Part shown: positions 6,894-13,143 of the stretch, in pieces
Position numbering within the stretch: the stretch's first letter is position 1
Layout: each line of letters begins with the position of its first letter
NCBI GenBank assembly: GCA_017421885.1
Contig: JAFOHJ010000115.1
Coordinates: forward strand, 1 to 18,535
DNA: 18,535 bases
Reading direction: 5' to 3'
From: Clostridia bacterium
GTDB lineage: Bacteria > Bacillota_A > Clostridia > Oscillospirales > Butyricicoccaceae
Made by a program: the position numbers and the translations under genes
The notes under the pieces: model-generated
What the model was told of the DNA's origin: nothing
Database searches by the model: none
The model's input: the letters and a program-made list of their open reading frames with translations, nothing else

Positions 6894-7967
6894 ATGAAAA
6901 CAAGAGTGATCCCTGCAATCATCGCTGTTTTGGGAGTTTATATTGCCAGCAACACCTATATTGCCATAAAGCTCTGGCGCTGGCTGGAGATAGGCAGCCG
7001 TGCGGCTGCATGGGCGTGGAGCATTGGATTCGCGCTGCTTGCGGGCGGATTTTTTATCGGCATGACGAAGTTTCTGCCGGCGGCGCTCAACCATGTGCTC
7101 ACCGTTTTGGGCGGCTATTATATGGCGGCTTATGTTTTTCTTGTCGCTGCCATACCGGTGACATCCCTTATCGTCAGAGGCAGGGGAGGCCGTGCGACCG
7201 CGTTGATCCTTATTGCCGCGGCTCTTGCCTATACGCTATACGGCGCGTGGAATGCCCGCCATGTGCGCCTTGAAGAATATAGGGTGAAGGGCAAGGATAT
7301 GCCGCCCATGACCATAGCAATGGTCTCGGATATTCATCTTGGCGAACAGATAGGGGCAGATGAAGTGGAAAGGATAGTCGGCCGCATAAATGAATGTGAC
7401 GCCGATATCGTTTTCATGGTGGGCGATGTTTTTGATTCGGGCCCCTCAAGGCTCAGGGATATCGGACGTGTGGGCGAACTGATAAGCTCGATAAAGAGCC
7501 GTAAGGGCGTATATGCTGTAATAGGCAATCACGACGGCGGCTTCCGCGGCGAAGAAGACCTTGCCGAGGAATATCTGGAGAGCTGGGGAGTGACCGTTCT
7601 GCGCGACGAGGTGGCGAATGTGGACAATATCGACATTATAGGCCGCCGCGACAGGATGGAGCAGAGGCTGGACATCGCACAGCTGATGGAGCAGACAAAC
7701 AAGGGTAACCACACCATCGTTCTCGATCACCAGCCGGGTGATCTTGAGGCGATATGCCGTGCAGGGGCCGATATGGTGCTTTGCGGACACACCCACAGGG
7801 GACAGATCTTCCCCGGATGCCTTGTGACAGATGCCATGTTCAAGGTGGACTATGGCATGGATGAAGACAACGGATGCACCATGATAGTGTCGTCGGGCGC
7901 TGGAACATGGGGCCCGAGGGTCAGGACCGGCTCGCAGAGCGAAGTTGTTAAGATCATTATAGAGTAA
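6894..7967 (+). CDS. Membrane-anchored metallophosphoesterase (YkuE/YaeI-like)
   Basis: The 357-residue protein has an N-terminal membrane region with about four helices (roughly 5-27, 38-58, 67-94 and 101-117), then a calcineurin-type phosphoesterase domain (about 138-357). Metal-ligand motifs are complete: SDIHLG (Asp146, His148), GDVFD (Asp178), GNHD (Asn212, His213), His279 in LDHQP, and GHTHRGQ (His299, His301). Relatives act on phosphodiesters at the membrane, but their substrates are often unknown. The start is uncertain. ATG 6894 immediately follows AAAGG, TTG 6885 is in frame upstream, and GTG 6906 has AAAGG 12 nt before it. The gene diverges from the pentapeptide-repeat gene with only 34 bp between start codons. 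It ends at a bidirectional terminator facing rodA. Confidence 0.9.
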   Translation: MKTRVIPAIIAVLGVYIASNTYIAIKLWRWLEIGSRAAAWAWSIGFALLAGGFFIGMTKFLPAALNHVLTVLGGYYMAAYVFLVAAIPVTSLIVRGRGGRATALILIAAALAYTLYGAWNARHVRLEEYRVKGKDMPPMTIAMVSDIHLGEQIGADEVERIVGRINECDADIVFMVGDVFDSGPSRLRDIGRVGELISSIKSRKGVYAVIGNHDGGFRGEEDLAEEYLESWGVTVLRDEVANVDNIDIIGRRDRMEQRLDIAQLMEQTNKGNHTIVLDHQPGDLEAICRAGADMVLCGHTHRGQIFPGCLVTDAMFKVDYGMDEDNGCTMIVSSGAGTWGPRVRTGSQSEVVKIIIE

Positions 7968-7971
7968 AAAG

Positions 7972-8001
7972 AAAGATCCTGCAATCATGCAGGATCTTTT
8001 T
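7972..8001. terminator. Bidirectional terminator between the phosphoesterase gene and rodA
   Basis: A perfect 12-bp stem (7972-7983 with 7988-7999, loop ATCA) has T residues after it on the plus strand, and an A-rich stretch (7966-7974) gives U residues on the minus strand. The two genes converge with 38 bp between their stops. Confidence 0.9.
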
Positions 8002-8005
8002 ATGC

Positions 8006-9145
8006 TTATTTGAGTCGGTCGGGCCTTTTGCGCATCTGAAGGCCGCACACCATGCCCAGCGCAATATACATGGTGAGCACCGAAGTGCCGCCGTAGCTGA
8101 TGAAGGGGAGTGTGAGGCCGATTACCGGCATAATGCCGAGGCACATGCCCAGATTGATGAGGATCTGCACCATGAACATTCCCGAGATACCTACACACAT
8201 GAGATAACCGAAGCGGTTGTCGGCGCCATAGGCATCGTGGAAGATCTTCCATACCAGCATCGACAGGATGAGGATAACGACTACTCCGCCCACGAGGCCC
8301 CATTCTTCACAGATTGTGGAGAAAATGAAGTCGGTGTGCTTGGAGGGGAGGCGTTCGTACTGGGTCATAGTGCCCTGCATATATCCATATCCGAACATCT
8401 GGCCGCCGCCGACGGCCGTCATACTGTAGATGCCGTGTCGCGCCTTTTCATAGTCGATCATTGGGTCAAACAGGACAAGTATTCGCGTCTTGTGATAGCC
8501 TTTGAGGAAATATTTCCATATTGGCACCAGTGATGCACAGCCTGCGGCACACAGCGGCAGGAATATCTTCATGGACATACCTGATGCGAACAGCATGATG
8601 ATAAAAATCAGGACATAGGAAAGGGCAACGCCGAGGTCGTGAGAGATTACATACACCGCCGCGACTGTCGACAGCATGTGGAAACCCAGCTGGAACAGCG
8701 AAGCAAGGCGGTCGAGCTTGTCACGCAGGATGTAGAAGTGGCGCGACATTGTGAAGATGAATATCAGCTTGCCGATCTCGCCCGGCTGGATGCCGAGAGG
8801 GATAGGGATGCCGAGGTCTTCGAGGCGGATCCAGCTGCGGTTGCCGGTGTCGCCCTCGGTGCCGAGAAAATAGAGGCTCAGCTGGAAGAGGATGTTAAAC
8901 ACATAGGCATATATCCACAGGTCGCCGAACTTGTCGAGATCGATGGCCGACACGACAAAGAAGGCGGCGATGCCCAGCACAACGGCCAACAGCTGGATTA
9001 TCATGAACTGATTTGTGCCGTAGCTCAAAGTTGCGCTTCGTATGGCCACAAGGCTTATGACCGAGCAGGCTATGGCGATGGCCAGCAGGCCGAGATCGCA
9101 TTTTTTAAGATACTGCCCGAAGGAAGTAAGAAGTGATTTTATCAT
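8006..9145 (-). CDS. rodA: RodA-type peptidoglycan glycosyltransferase (SEDS family)
   Basis: The 379-residue polytopic protein has the SEDS family layout of about ten membrane helices. Diagnostic segments are GNRSWI (101-106, with Trp105 matching the essential Trp of Bacillus RodA), IQPGEIGKL (119-127), ISHDLGVALSY (167-177), LPSKHTDFIF (266-275, with Asp272 as the catalytic-type Asp), and GLTLPFISYGGTSVL near the C-terminus. SEDS proteins polymerise lipid II into glycan strands; RodA works with a class B PBP and MreBCD in side-wall growth. RodA is favoured over FtsW by the short N-terminus and the GNRSWI/HTDFIF pattern, but the split from FtsW/SpoVE is by eye. No mre genes or class B PBP lie nearby. 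The ribosome site is weak (GGATG a few nt upstream). A good promoter lies upstream. Confidence 0.9.
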   Translation of the reverse strand: MIKSLLTSFGQYLKKCDLGLLAIAIACSVISLVAIRSATLSYGTNQFMIIQLLAVVLGIAAFFVVSAIDLDKFGDLWIYAYVFNILFQLSLYFLGTEGDTGNRSWIRLEDLGIPIPLGIQPGEIGKLIFIFTMSRHFYILRDKLDRLASLFQLGFHMLSTVAAVYVISHDLGVALSYVLIFIIMLFASGMSMKIFLPLCAAGCASLVPIWKYFLKGYHKTRILVLFDPMIDYEKARHGIYSMTAVGGGQMFGYGYMQGTMTQYERLPSKHTDFIFSTICEEWGLVGGVVVILILSMLVWKIFHDAYGADNRFGYLMCVGISGMFMVQILINLGMCLGIMPVIGLTLPFISYGGTSVLTMYIALGMVCGLQMRKRPDRLK

Positions 9146-9188
9146 AGATCATCCATTTCAAATGAGGGGGTTAAAAGCTTTACACTAT

Positions 9189-9217
9189 ATTCTATCACCT
9201 TTTTCCTGCATATTCAA
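9189..9217 (-). promoter_or_regulatory. Sigma-A promoter with extended -10 for rodA
   Basis: On the minus strand, TTGAAT (9217-9212) and TAGAAT (9194-9189) are 17 bp apart. A TGA precedes the -10 box (TGn extension). The leader to ATG 9145 is about 35-40 nt. Confidence 0.75.
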
Positions 9218-9280
9218 TCATTTGGAGGCTGCCGGAAAAAGCTTTACATCCCTAAGGACGGCTAAGTTTTGTTTTCCCCC

Positions 9281-9309
9281 TTTAAATAATCGTCGAAAGG
9301 TGGTACAAT
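9281..9309 (+). promoter_or_regulatory. Promoter with extended -10 for tsaE-tsaB-rpiB
   Basis: TTTAAA (9281-9286), a 17-bp spacer and TACAAT (9304-9309) preceded by TGG (TGn extension). Transcription would start near 9316, about 30 nt before the TTG start of tsaE. Confidence 0.65.
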
Positions 9310-9346
9310 AACATAGATGATGACATCATTTAAGGAGAATATAGTT

Positions 9347-9769
9347 TTGGAAAGAGAGATATACACCACTTGTTCGCCCGAAGAGACCGAAGCTCTTGGC
9401 ACAGCCATTGCCCTCAAGGCAGAGAGATATAAAGTCATTGCCATGTTCGGCGGCCTCGGAAGCGGCAAGACGGCCATGACACGCGGCATCGCCCGCGCCT
9501 TTGGCTGCACAGATCAGGTCTCGAGCCCTACATATACGATCGTCAACGAATACAGGGGCAGACGCAAGGTCTGTCATTTTGATATGTACCGCATCGACAG
9601 CGAGGAAGGTCTCTGGGAGATCGGCTGGGAGGACTATCTTGAAAGCGGAAGCCTCTGTGTTGTAGAGTGGAGCGAGAATGTTGTTTCGGCTCTGCCCAGA
9701 GAGACGCTCAAGGTCACCTTCGAGACGGTGGATGACGATACGAGAAGGATAACGGTGGAAAACTTATGA
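9347..9769 (+). CDS. tsaE: TsaE, tRNA t6A biosynthesis ATPase (TTG start)
   Basis: The 140-residue P-loop protein has a Walker A GGLGSGKT (35-42), the family motif VSSPTYTIVNEY (58-69), HFDMYRI (77-83) and CVVEWSE (104-110). TsaE joins TsaB and TsaD and uses ATP to reset the complex that places threonylcarbamoyl on A37 of ANN-decoding tRNAs. TTG 9347 is chosen because AAGGAG (9332-9337) is 9 nt upstream and the resulting N-terminus MEREIYTTCSPEETEALG matches the family. An in-frame ATG at 9317 would add ten residues that contain the ribosome site, and it has no Shine-Dalgarno sequence of its own. Its stop overlaps the tsaB start (ATGA). tsaD and tsaC are not in the window. Confidence 0.95.
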   Translation: MEREIYTTCSPEETEALGTAIALKAERYKVIAMFGGLGSGKTAMTRGIARAFGCTDQVSSPTYTIVNEYRGRRKVCHFDMYRIDSEEGLWEIGWEDYLESGSLCVVEWSENVVSALPRETLKVTFETVDDDTRRITVENL

Positions 9770-10446
9770 GATTACTTGCAATAGATACATCGGGAAGGAT
9801 CGCATCCTGTTCCCTTTATGAAGACGGCGTCGAGATCGCATCCTGCGTCAAGGATTCTAACCTCGACCACAGCCGCACTATCCTGCCCCTCTGTCAGGAT
9901 ATGCTTAAGGAAAAGGGTCTTGAGTTCAGAGACATCGACGCCTTTGCCGCATCGGTAGGTCCCGGCTCGTTCACAGGCATCAGGATCGGTGTTGCTGCCG
10001 TAAAGGGATTTGCGCTGGCGGGAAACAAGCCTGCCGCAGGCATTTCGAGCCTCGAGTCGGCCGCGGTTATGGTAGAGGATCACAGCCTTATCTGTTCGCT
10101 TATCCGCGCAAGGGAAGACGAGTATTTTTACGGCTTCTTCCGCAACAGCAAGGACGGATTTTTCAGAATATGCGCTGATAATGTCCTTACCGGCAGTGAG
10201 ATCAAGGGTCTGCTCTACGGTGCCAACTGGGTGCTGTGCGGCGACGGAGCCGAGGATTTCCTGAGGCTTCATCCTCATAAGGAAGAGCATGTCAGGAACA
10301 CCGGCGTTGTTCAGAGCGCATCGGGCGTTGCCAAGTGCGCATGGGAACTGGCTCAGTATGATGAGCTGGTTGACGGAAATGATATCGTGCCTGTTTATCT
10401 TAAAAAGACACAGGCTGAAAGAATGAGGGAGGAAAAGAACAAATGA
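9766..10446 (+). CDS. tsaB: TsaB, tRNA t6A biosynthesis scaffold protein
   Basis: The 226-residue protein starts MRLLAIDTSG (the ASKHA-fold phosphate-1-like loop) and carries the TsaB hallmark SVGPGSFTGIRIG (about 63-75) followed by KGFALA. TsaB is an inactive paralogue of TsaD that dimerises with it to form the t6A synthase core, with TsaE binding at the interface. The gene overlaps tsaE by 4 bp and rpiB by 4 bp (both ATGA), so translation is probably coupled across all three. The C-terminus (IVPVYLKKTQAER) matches the usual 'P.YlR...A' ending. In many Firmicutes rimI and tsaD follow; here rpiB follows instead. Confidence 0.95.
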   Translation: MRLLAIDTSGRIASCSLYEDGVEIASCVKDSNLDHSRTILPLCQDMLKEKGLEFRDIDAFAASVGPGSFTGIRIGVAAVKGFALAGNKPAAGISSLESAAVMVEDHSLICSLIRAREDEYFYGFFRNSKDGFFRICADNVLTGSEIKGLLYGANWVLCGDGAEDFLRLHPHKEEHVRNTGVVQSASGVAKCAWELAQYDELVDGNDIVPVYLKKTQAERMREEKNK

Positions 10447-10883
10447 AAGTAGTAATCGGTTCGGATCACGCAGGCTACAGCCTGAAGGAAGCCATCAAGA
10501 AGCATCTGGAAGAAGCAGGTCACGAGGTCCTTGACAAGGGCACAAACGACACCAGCTCCTGCCATTATCCTATTTTTGCCGAAGCAGTTGCCAATGCAGT
10601 AGTTGGCGGCGAGGCTGAGCGCGGCATCCTGGTATGCGGCACAGGCATCGGCATGTCGATCGCAGCAAACAAGGTCAAGGGCATCCGTGCAGCAGCTCTG
10701 TCCGACTGCTTCACAGCAGAGGCTACAAGAAAGCACAACGACTCGAATATTCTCTGCCTTGGCGAGAGAACAGTCGGCCCCGGCCTGGCATTCAAGCTGG
10801 TAGATATCTTCCTGTCAACCGAGTTCGAAGGCGGCCGCCATCAGACTCGTGTAGACATGATGATGGCTATCGAGAATAAGTAA
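10443..10883 (+). CDS. rpiB: Ribose-5-phosphate isomerase B
   Basis: The 146-residue protein has the standard RpiB length and motifs: GSDHAGYSLK (7-16), YPIFAEAVA (42-50), GILVCGTGIGMSIAANK (61-77, catalytic Cys65), RKHNDSNILCLGER (96-109), and FEGGRHQTRV near the end. It interconverts ribose 5-phosphate and ribulose 5-phosphate in the pentose phosphate pathway; some relatives act on allose 6-phosphate or galactose 6-phosphate. The start overlaps the tsaB stop (ATGA). Codons are biased towards the set used by pepT (GCA, ACA, GGC), consistent with strong expression. The last 17 codons and the terminator are duplicated 217 bp downstream (11047-11143). This full-length copy appears intact. Confidence 0.96.
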   Translation: MKVVIGSDHAGYSLKEAIKKHLEEAGHEVLDKGTNDTSSCHYPIFAEAVANAVVGGEAERGILVCGTGIGMSIAANKVKGIRAAALSDCFTAEATRKHNDSNILCLGERTVGPGLAFKLVDIFLSTEFEGGRHQTRVDMMMAIENK

Positions 10884-10925
10884 AAAACAATGTACGAAAA
10901 CCTCCCGAAAGGGAGGTTTTTGATA
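10830..10925 (+). repeat. Direct repeat copy 1: rpiB 3' end plus terminator
   Basis: The 96 bp cover codons 130-146 of rpiB, its stop codon and its terminator. They recur almost unchanged at 11047-11143. In the coding part the only differences are T10847 to A and T10868 to C, both silent third positions. The non-coding part has one substitution, one missing A and a T run that is two longer. Confidence 0.95.
10897..10921 (+). terminator. Rho-independent terminator of rpiB (copy 1)
   Basis: A 10-bp stem AAAACCTCCC/GGGAGGTTTT (10897-10906 with 10911-10920) with a GAAA tetraloop and a T tail. An identical hairpin recurs at 11113-11139. Confidence 0.93.
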
Positions 10926-11046
10926 TAAGGCCGCCTTCGAATCCGCGCCGGTTAGAATGGCGCGGTCTGATTTTGACGAATTCATTTCGGCAAAATCTAT
11001 GAATTAAAAGGGGACCTTACAAAATCGAAGATTTTGTGGGGGAATT
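10926..11046. repeat. Palindrome-rich spacer between the two rpiB 3'-end copies
   Basis: No open frame or tRNA is visible in these 121 bp. The left edge has GGCCGCCTTCGAA (10929-10941), a 13-bp inverse of TTCGAAGGCGGCC in rpiB (10824-10836). Then come CCGCGCC/GGCGCGG (10943-10949 with 10959-10965), GATTTTG-a-CGAA/TTCG-g-CAAAATC (10969-10980 with 10986-10997), AATTCAT/ATGAATT (10979-10985 with 10999-11005), and ACAAAATC-GAA-GATTTTGT (11019-11037). It could be a small non-autonomous mobile element, a structured RNA or recombination debris; the sequence alone does not decide. Confidence 0.55.
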
Positions 11047-11143
11047 GGCGGCCGCCATCAGACACGTGTAGACATGATGATGGCCATCGAGAATAAGTAA
11101 AAATAATGTACGAAAACCTCCCGAAAGGGAGGTTTTTTTGATA
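11047..11143 (+). pseudogene. Duplicated rpiB 3' fragment with terminator (direct repeat copy 2)
   Basis: This fragment encodes only residues 130-146 of RpiB (GGRHQTRVDMMMAIENK) with stop at 11098-11100. It has no start codon or ribosome site and is preceded by unrelated palindromic sequence. Both coding differences from the intact gene are silent, which hints that it comes from another functional rpiB allele rather than from a decaying duplicate. Two sites are too few to be sure. Confidence 0.85.
11113..11139. terminator. Terminator copy 2, probably used by the convergent acetyltransferase gene
   Basis: The stem AAAACCTCCC/GGGAGGTTTT (11113-11122 with 11127-11136), loop GAAA, is identical to the rpiB terminator and has a T run to 11139. 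It lies 12 bp from the stop of the minus-strand GNAT gene at 11152, for which it offers a hairpin followed by UUUU on the other strand. Confidence 0.8.
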
Positions 11144-11151
11144 AATAAAAA

Positions 11152-11604
11152 CTATTTTCTTTCCATCATGATAATGAACTCACTGGTCCCTGCCTCCGGC
11201 TTGCGTGTGCCGTAATATTTAAATCCATGTCTTTCGTAAAAGGGCATGACGCGGCGGTTCTTTTCGAGGACCCATGCATAATCGACCGAGAAGCGTTCGA
11301 TGGCGAACTCGATAAGCTTGCCTCCGATGCCATCGGACTGAAAGAAATGATCGACATAGAGTGTCTCGATCTCGTTCTCGCGGATCTCGATTAGGCCTTT
11401 GACGATGCCGTCATCATATACCCATGTCTGAGCGAGCAGGACGGGATCTGTGAGGTATTTCTGAGCAACAGGCAGCACCTGAAGGTCATTAAAGGAGAAG
11501 TTATCATCGCAGAAGATGCTGCGGTAGTTCATACGCTTGGTGAAAACCAGTATTTCGGCTATCCTTGAGGCATCTTCGGGACTCGCTTTGCGGATGTTGT
11601 TCAT
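11152..11604 (-). CDS. GNAT family N-acetyltransferase
   Basis: The 150-residue protein has the GNAT fold. Strand 4 plus the acetyl-CoA loop reads IETLYVDHFFQSDGIGGKLI (the Q-x-x-G-I-G pyrophosphate-binding motif), and a later NRRVMPFYERHGFKYYG segment is the usual strand-6/7 region with the conserved Tyr. It transfers an acetyl group from acetyl-CoA to an amine, but the substrate cannot be told. ATG 11604 is chosen because AAAGGAGG ends 6 nt before it; an in-frame ATG at 11643 lies upstream of that site. The gene diverges from another GNAT gene and has its own promoter. At its 3' end it meets the duplicated rpiB terminator. Confidence 0.88.
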   Translation of the reverse strand: MNNIRKASPEDASRIAEILVFTKRMNYRSIFCDDNFSFNDLQVLPVAQKYLTDPVLLAQTWVYDDGIVKGLIEIRENEIETLYVDHFFQSDGIGGKLIEFAIERFSVDYAWVLEKNRRVMPFYERHGFKYYGTRKPEAGTSEFIIMMERK

Positions 11605-11633
11605 AATGGACCTCCTTTTGGGATTATATTTTA

Positions 11634-11662
11634 AGTATAACATTGCAGCTGTTGGGTTTCAA
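11634..11662 (-). promoter_or_regulatory. Sigma-A promoter with extended -10 for the minus-strand GNAT gene
   Basis: On the minus strand, TTGAAA (11662-11657), a 17-bp spacer and TATACT (11639-11634) preceded by TGT. The leader to ATG 11604 is about 23 nt. Confidence 0.75.
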
Positions 11663-11673
11663 CTTGAACACAG

Positions 11674-11702
11674 TTGACGGTGGCGAGATAATATGTTAAA
11701 GT
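11674..11702 (+). promoter_or_regulatory. Promoter for the plus-strand GNAT gene
   Basis: TTGACG (11674-11679), a 17-bp spacer and TAAAGT (11697-11702) preceded by TGT. The -35 box is 11 bp from the -35 box of the divergent GNAT promoter, so the two polymerase sites are back to back. An inverted repeat GTATAT-n7-ATATAC (11703-11721) lies at the predicted transcription start and could be an operator. Confidence 0.5.
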
Positions 11703-11735
11703 GTATATATAGATGATATACAAGGGGTGATCGCG

Positions 11736-11825
11736 ATGAAGAATATGTTTTATCTTGGAAAAAGGATCGATAAAGATTTAAGGAGGAAACATGACAGCGA
11801 TCATTTATCAGAAATTATCAAATGA
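11736..11825 (+). CDS. Possible 29-codon leader ORF overlapping the GNAT start
   Basis: The ATG at 11736 has AAGGGGTG 6 nt upstream. It opens a 29-codon frame (MKNMFYLGKRIDKDLRRKHD...) that runs through the ribosome site of the next gene and ends with TGA at 11823-11825, 35 bp inside that gene in another frame. The peptide is basic and matches nothing I recognise. It could couple translation to the acetyltransferase or be a chance frame behind a good ribosome site. Confidence 0.35.
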   Translation: MKNMFYLGKRIDKDLRRKHDSDHLSEIIK

Positions 11826-12321
11826 AAACTTCGGGCCCTGCTCGCTTGATGACTTCATAAGGCATCAGGAGGTAAACGAATACTGGCAGAATATCGACGG
11901 AAAGCTTATACTTGTGCCTTCGTCCTATGTTGAGGAATGGAATCCAGCCAAATGCCGCGAGATCGCATATGAGATAACATATGGAATAAACGACAACGGT
12001 TTTGGCTATGGCGCTTTCCATAATGGATCGGTAGCAGGCTATATCTATCTGACAGACAAGCTTACCCGAAACAAATGCGTGGAAATACAGCTCTTCCATG
12101 TGTCCGAGCCGTTCCGCAGAAAGGGAACAGGAAGAAGGCTGTTCGAACTTGCCTGCCGTGAGGCCAGAGAAAGAGGGGCAGAAAGCCTTTTCATTTCGGC
12201 TCATCCATCAAGAGAGAGCCAAGAGGCATACCGCAGGCTGGGCTGTGTCCCTGTGTCTAAGATCGACCGGGATGCCTATGAAAGAGAGCCATTTGACATT
12301 CAGTTGGAATATATACTGTGA
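11791..12321 (+). CDS. GNAT family N-acetyltransferase
   Basis: The 176-residue protein has a GNAT core in its second half. Strand 4 and the acetyl-CoA loop read VEIQLFHVSEPFRRKGTGRR (R-R-K-G-T-G motif, about 98-117), followed by a strand-5 segment SLFISAHPSRESQEAYRRLG typical of motif B, in which the Tyr is a common general acid. The first 75 residues are less conserved and probably make the acceptor site. The substrate is unknown. AGGAGG (11781-11786) is 4 nt before ATG 11791. It is divergent from, but not closely similar to, the GNAT at 11152. A terminator shared with ppiC follows the stop codon by 10 bp. Confidence 0.88.
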   Translation: MTAIIYQKLSNENFGPCSLDDFIRHQEVNEYWQNIDGKLILVPSSYVEEWNPAKCREIAYEITYGINDNGFGYGAFHNGSVAGYIYLTDKLTRNKCVEIQLFHVSEPFRRKGTGRRLFELACREARERGAESLFISAHPSRESQEAYRRLGCVPVSKIDRDAYEREPFDIQLEYIL

Positions 12322-12331
12322 ATAGATAAAG

Positions 12332-12357
12332 AAAACCCACCCGTGAGGGTGGGTTTT
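12332..12357. terminator. Bidirectional terminator between the GNAT gene and the parvulin gene
   Basis: A perfect 11-bp stem AAAACCCACCC/GGGTGGGTTTT (12332-12342 with 12347-12357) with a GTGA loop. The two converging genes end at 12321 and 12364, and both strands provide a U run. Confidence 0.9.
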
Positions 12358-12363
12358 GAGTTA

Positions 12364-13104
12364 TTACTTCATGTACTTTGCCTTCAGAGCTGCCGACTTT
12401 TCTTCGAAGAGCTCAGCACGCTTTGCCTGGATCAGATACTGCTCGATGTTCGCCTGAACTTCGTCAAAGGGAACGACCGAAGCCTCGTTCTTCTTCTCGA
12501 CCTTGATGAGGTGATAGCCGAACTGTGTCTTGACGGGGCCGACTACCGAGCCGACCTCTGCAGCAAAGGCTGCCTCTTCAAACTCGGGGACCATCTGGCC
12601 CTTGCCGAACTCGCCGAGGTCGCCGCCGCGCTCCTTGGAGGGGCAGGTGGAATGTTCGATGGCTGCTGCCTCGAATGTGACCTCGCCGCTGTTGATGGAG
12701 TCAAGGACGTTCTTGCAGTGATCCTCGTTCTGGACCAGGATGTGCTTTGCCGAAACGGTCTCGTCCTTCTTGAAGGAGTGTGTATTTGTGTTGTAGAACT
12801 GGCGGCAGTCTTCCTTTGTTACGACGACTGCGTCAAAAAGCTGCTTCATAGCAAGCTGAGCGAGGATATCTCTCTTGGCGTTAGCCATGAACTGGATATA
12901 TTCCTCTGTCTCATTGAGCTTGTCTTCTTCAGCCTGCATAGCGAAGAGGTTGACCGAGATGATCTGGTCGAGGCACTGCTGCCTGAACTGGGGGTTCTGG
13001 GCATACATCTTCTGGTCCTGAGGCAGTGTTGCGATGAATGCATCAATATCCATGTCGGTGATGTTGATGCCGTTTACTGTTGCTAAGATCTTCTGTTCGT
13101 TCAT
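12364..13104 (-). CDS. Parvulin-type (PpiC) peptidyl-prolyl isomerase without signal peptide
   Basis: The 246-residue protein has a helical SurA/PrsA-like N-terminal region (about 1-110), then a PpiC rotamase domain (about 117-205) and a helical tail. Rotamase motifs are VSAKHILV (117-124, His121), SKERGGDLGEFGKGQMVPEF (156-175) and TQFGYHLIKV (193-202, His198). Secreted relatives (PrsA) help proteins fold outside the membrane. This one starts MNEQKILATVNG, with neither a signal peptide nor a lipobox, so it should be cytosolic. It lies 39 bp downstream of the carboxypeptidase gene on the same strand and is probably co-transcribed with it. The ribosome site AAGGAAAG is moderate. The family is sure; the client proteins are unknown. 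Confidence 0.9.
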   Translation of the reverse strand: MNEQKILATVNGINITDMDIDAFIATLPQDQKMYAQNPQFRQQCLDQIISVNLFAMQAEEDKLNETEEYIQFMANAKRDILAQLAMKQLFDAVVVTKEDCRQFYNTNTHSFKKDETVSAKHILVQNEDHCKNVLDSINSGEVTFEAAAIEHSTCPSKERGGDLGEFGKGQMVPEFEEAAFAAEVGSVVGPVKTQFGYHLIKVEKKNEASVVPFDEVQANIEQYLIQAKRAELFEEKSAALKAKYMK

Positions 13105-13143
13105 TTGTGTGACTTTCCTTTATTTTATATTATTGATAACGGT

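Noticed and set aside
10926..11046. CRISPR array or tRNA in the spacer after rpiB
   Set aside because: There are no regularly spaced repeats; the arms alternate in orientation. No cloverleaf or T-loop sequence can be found.
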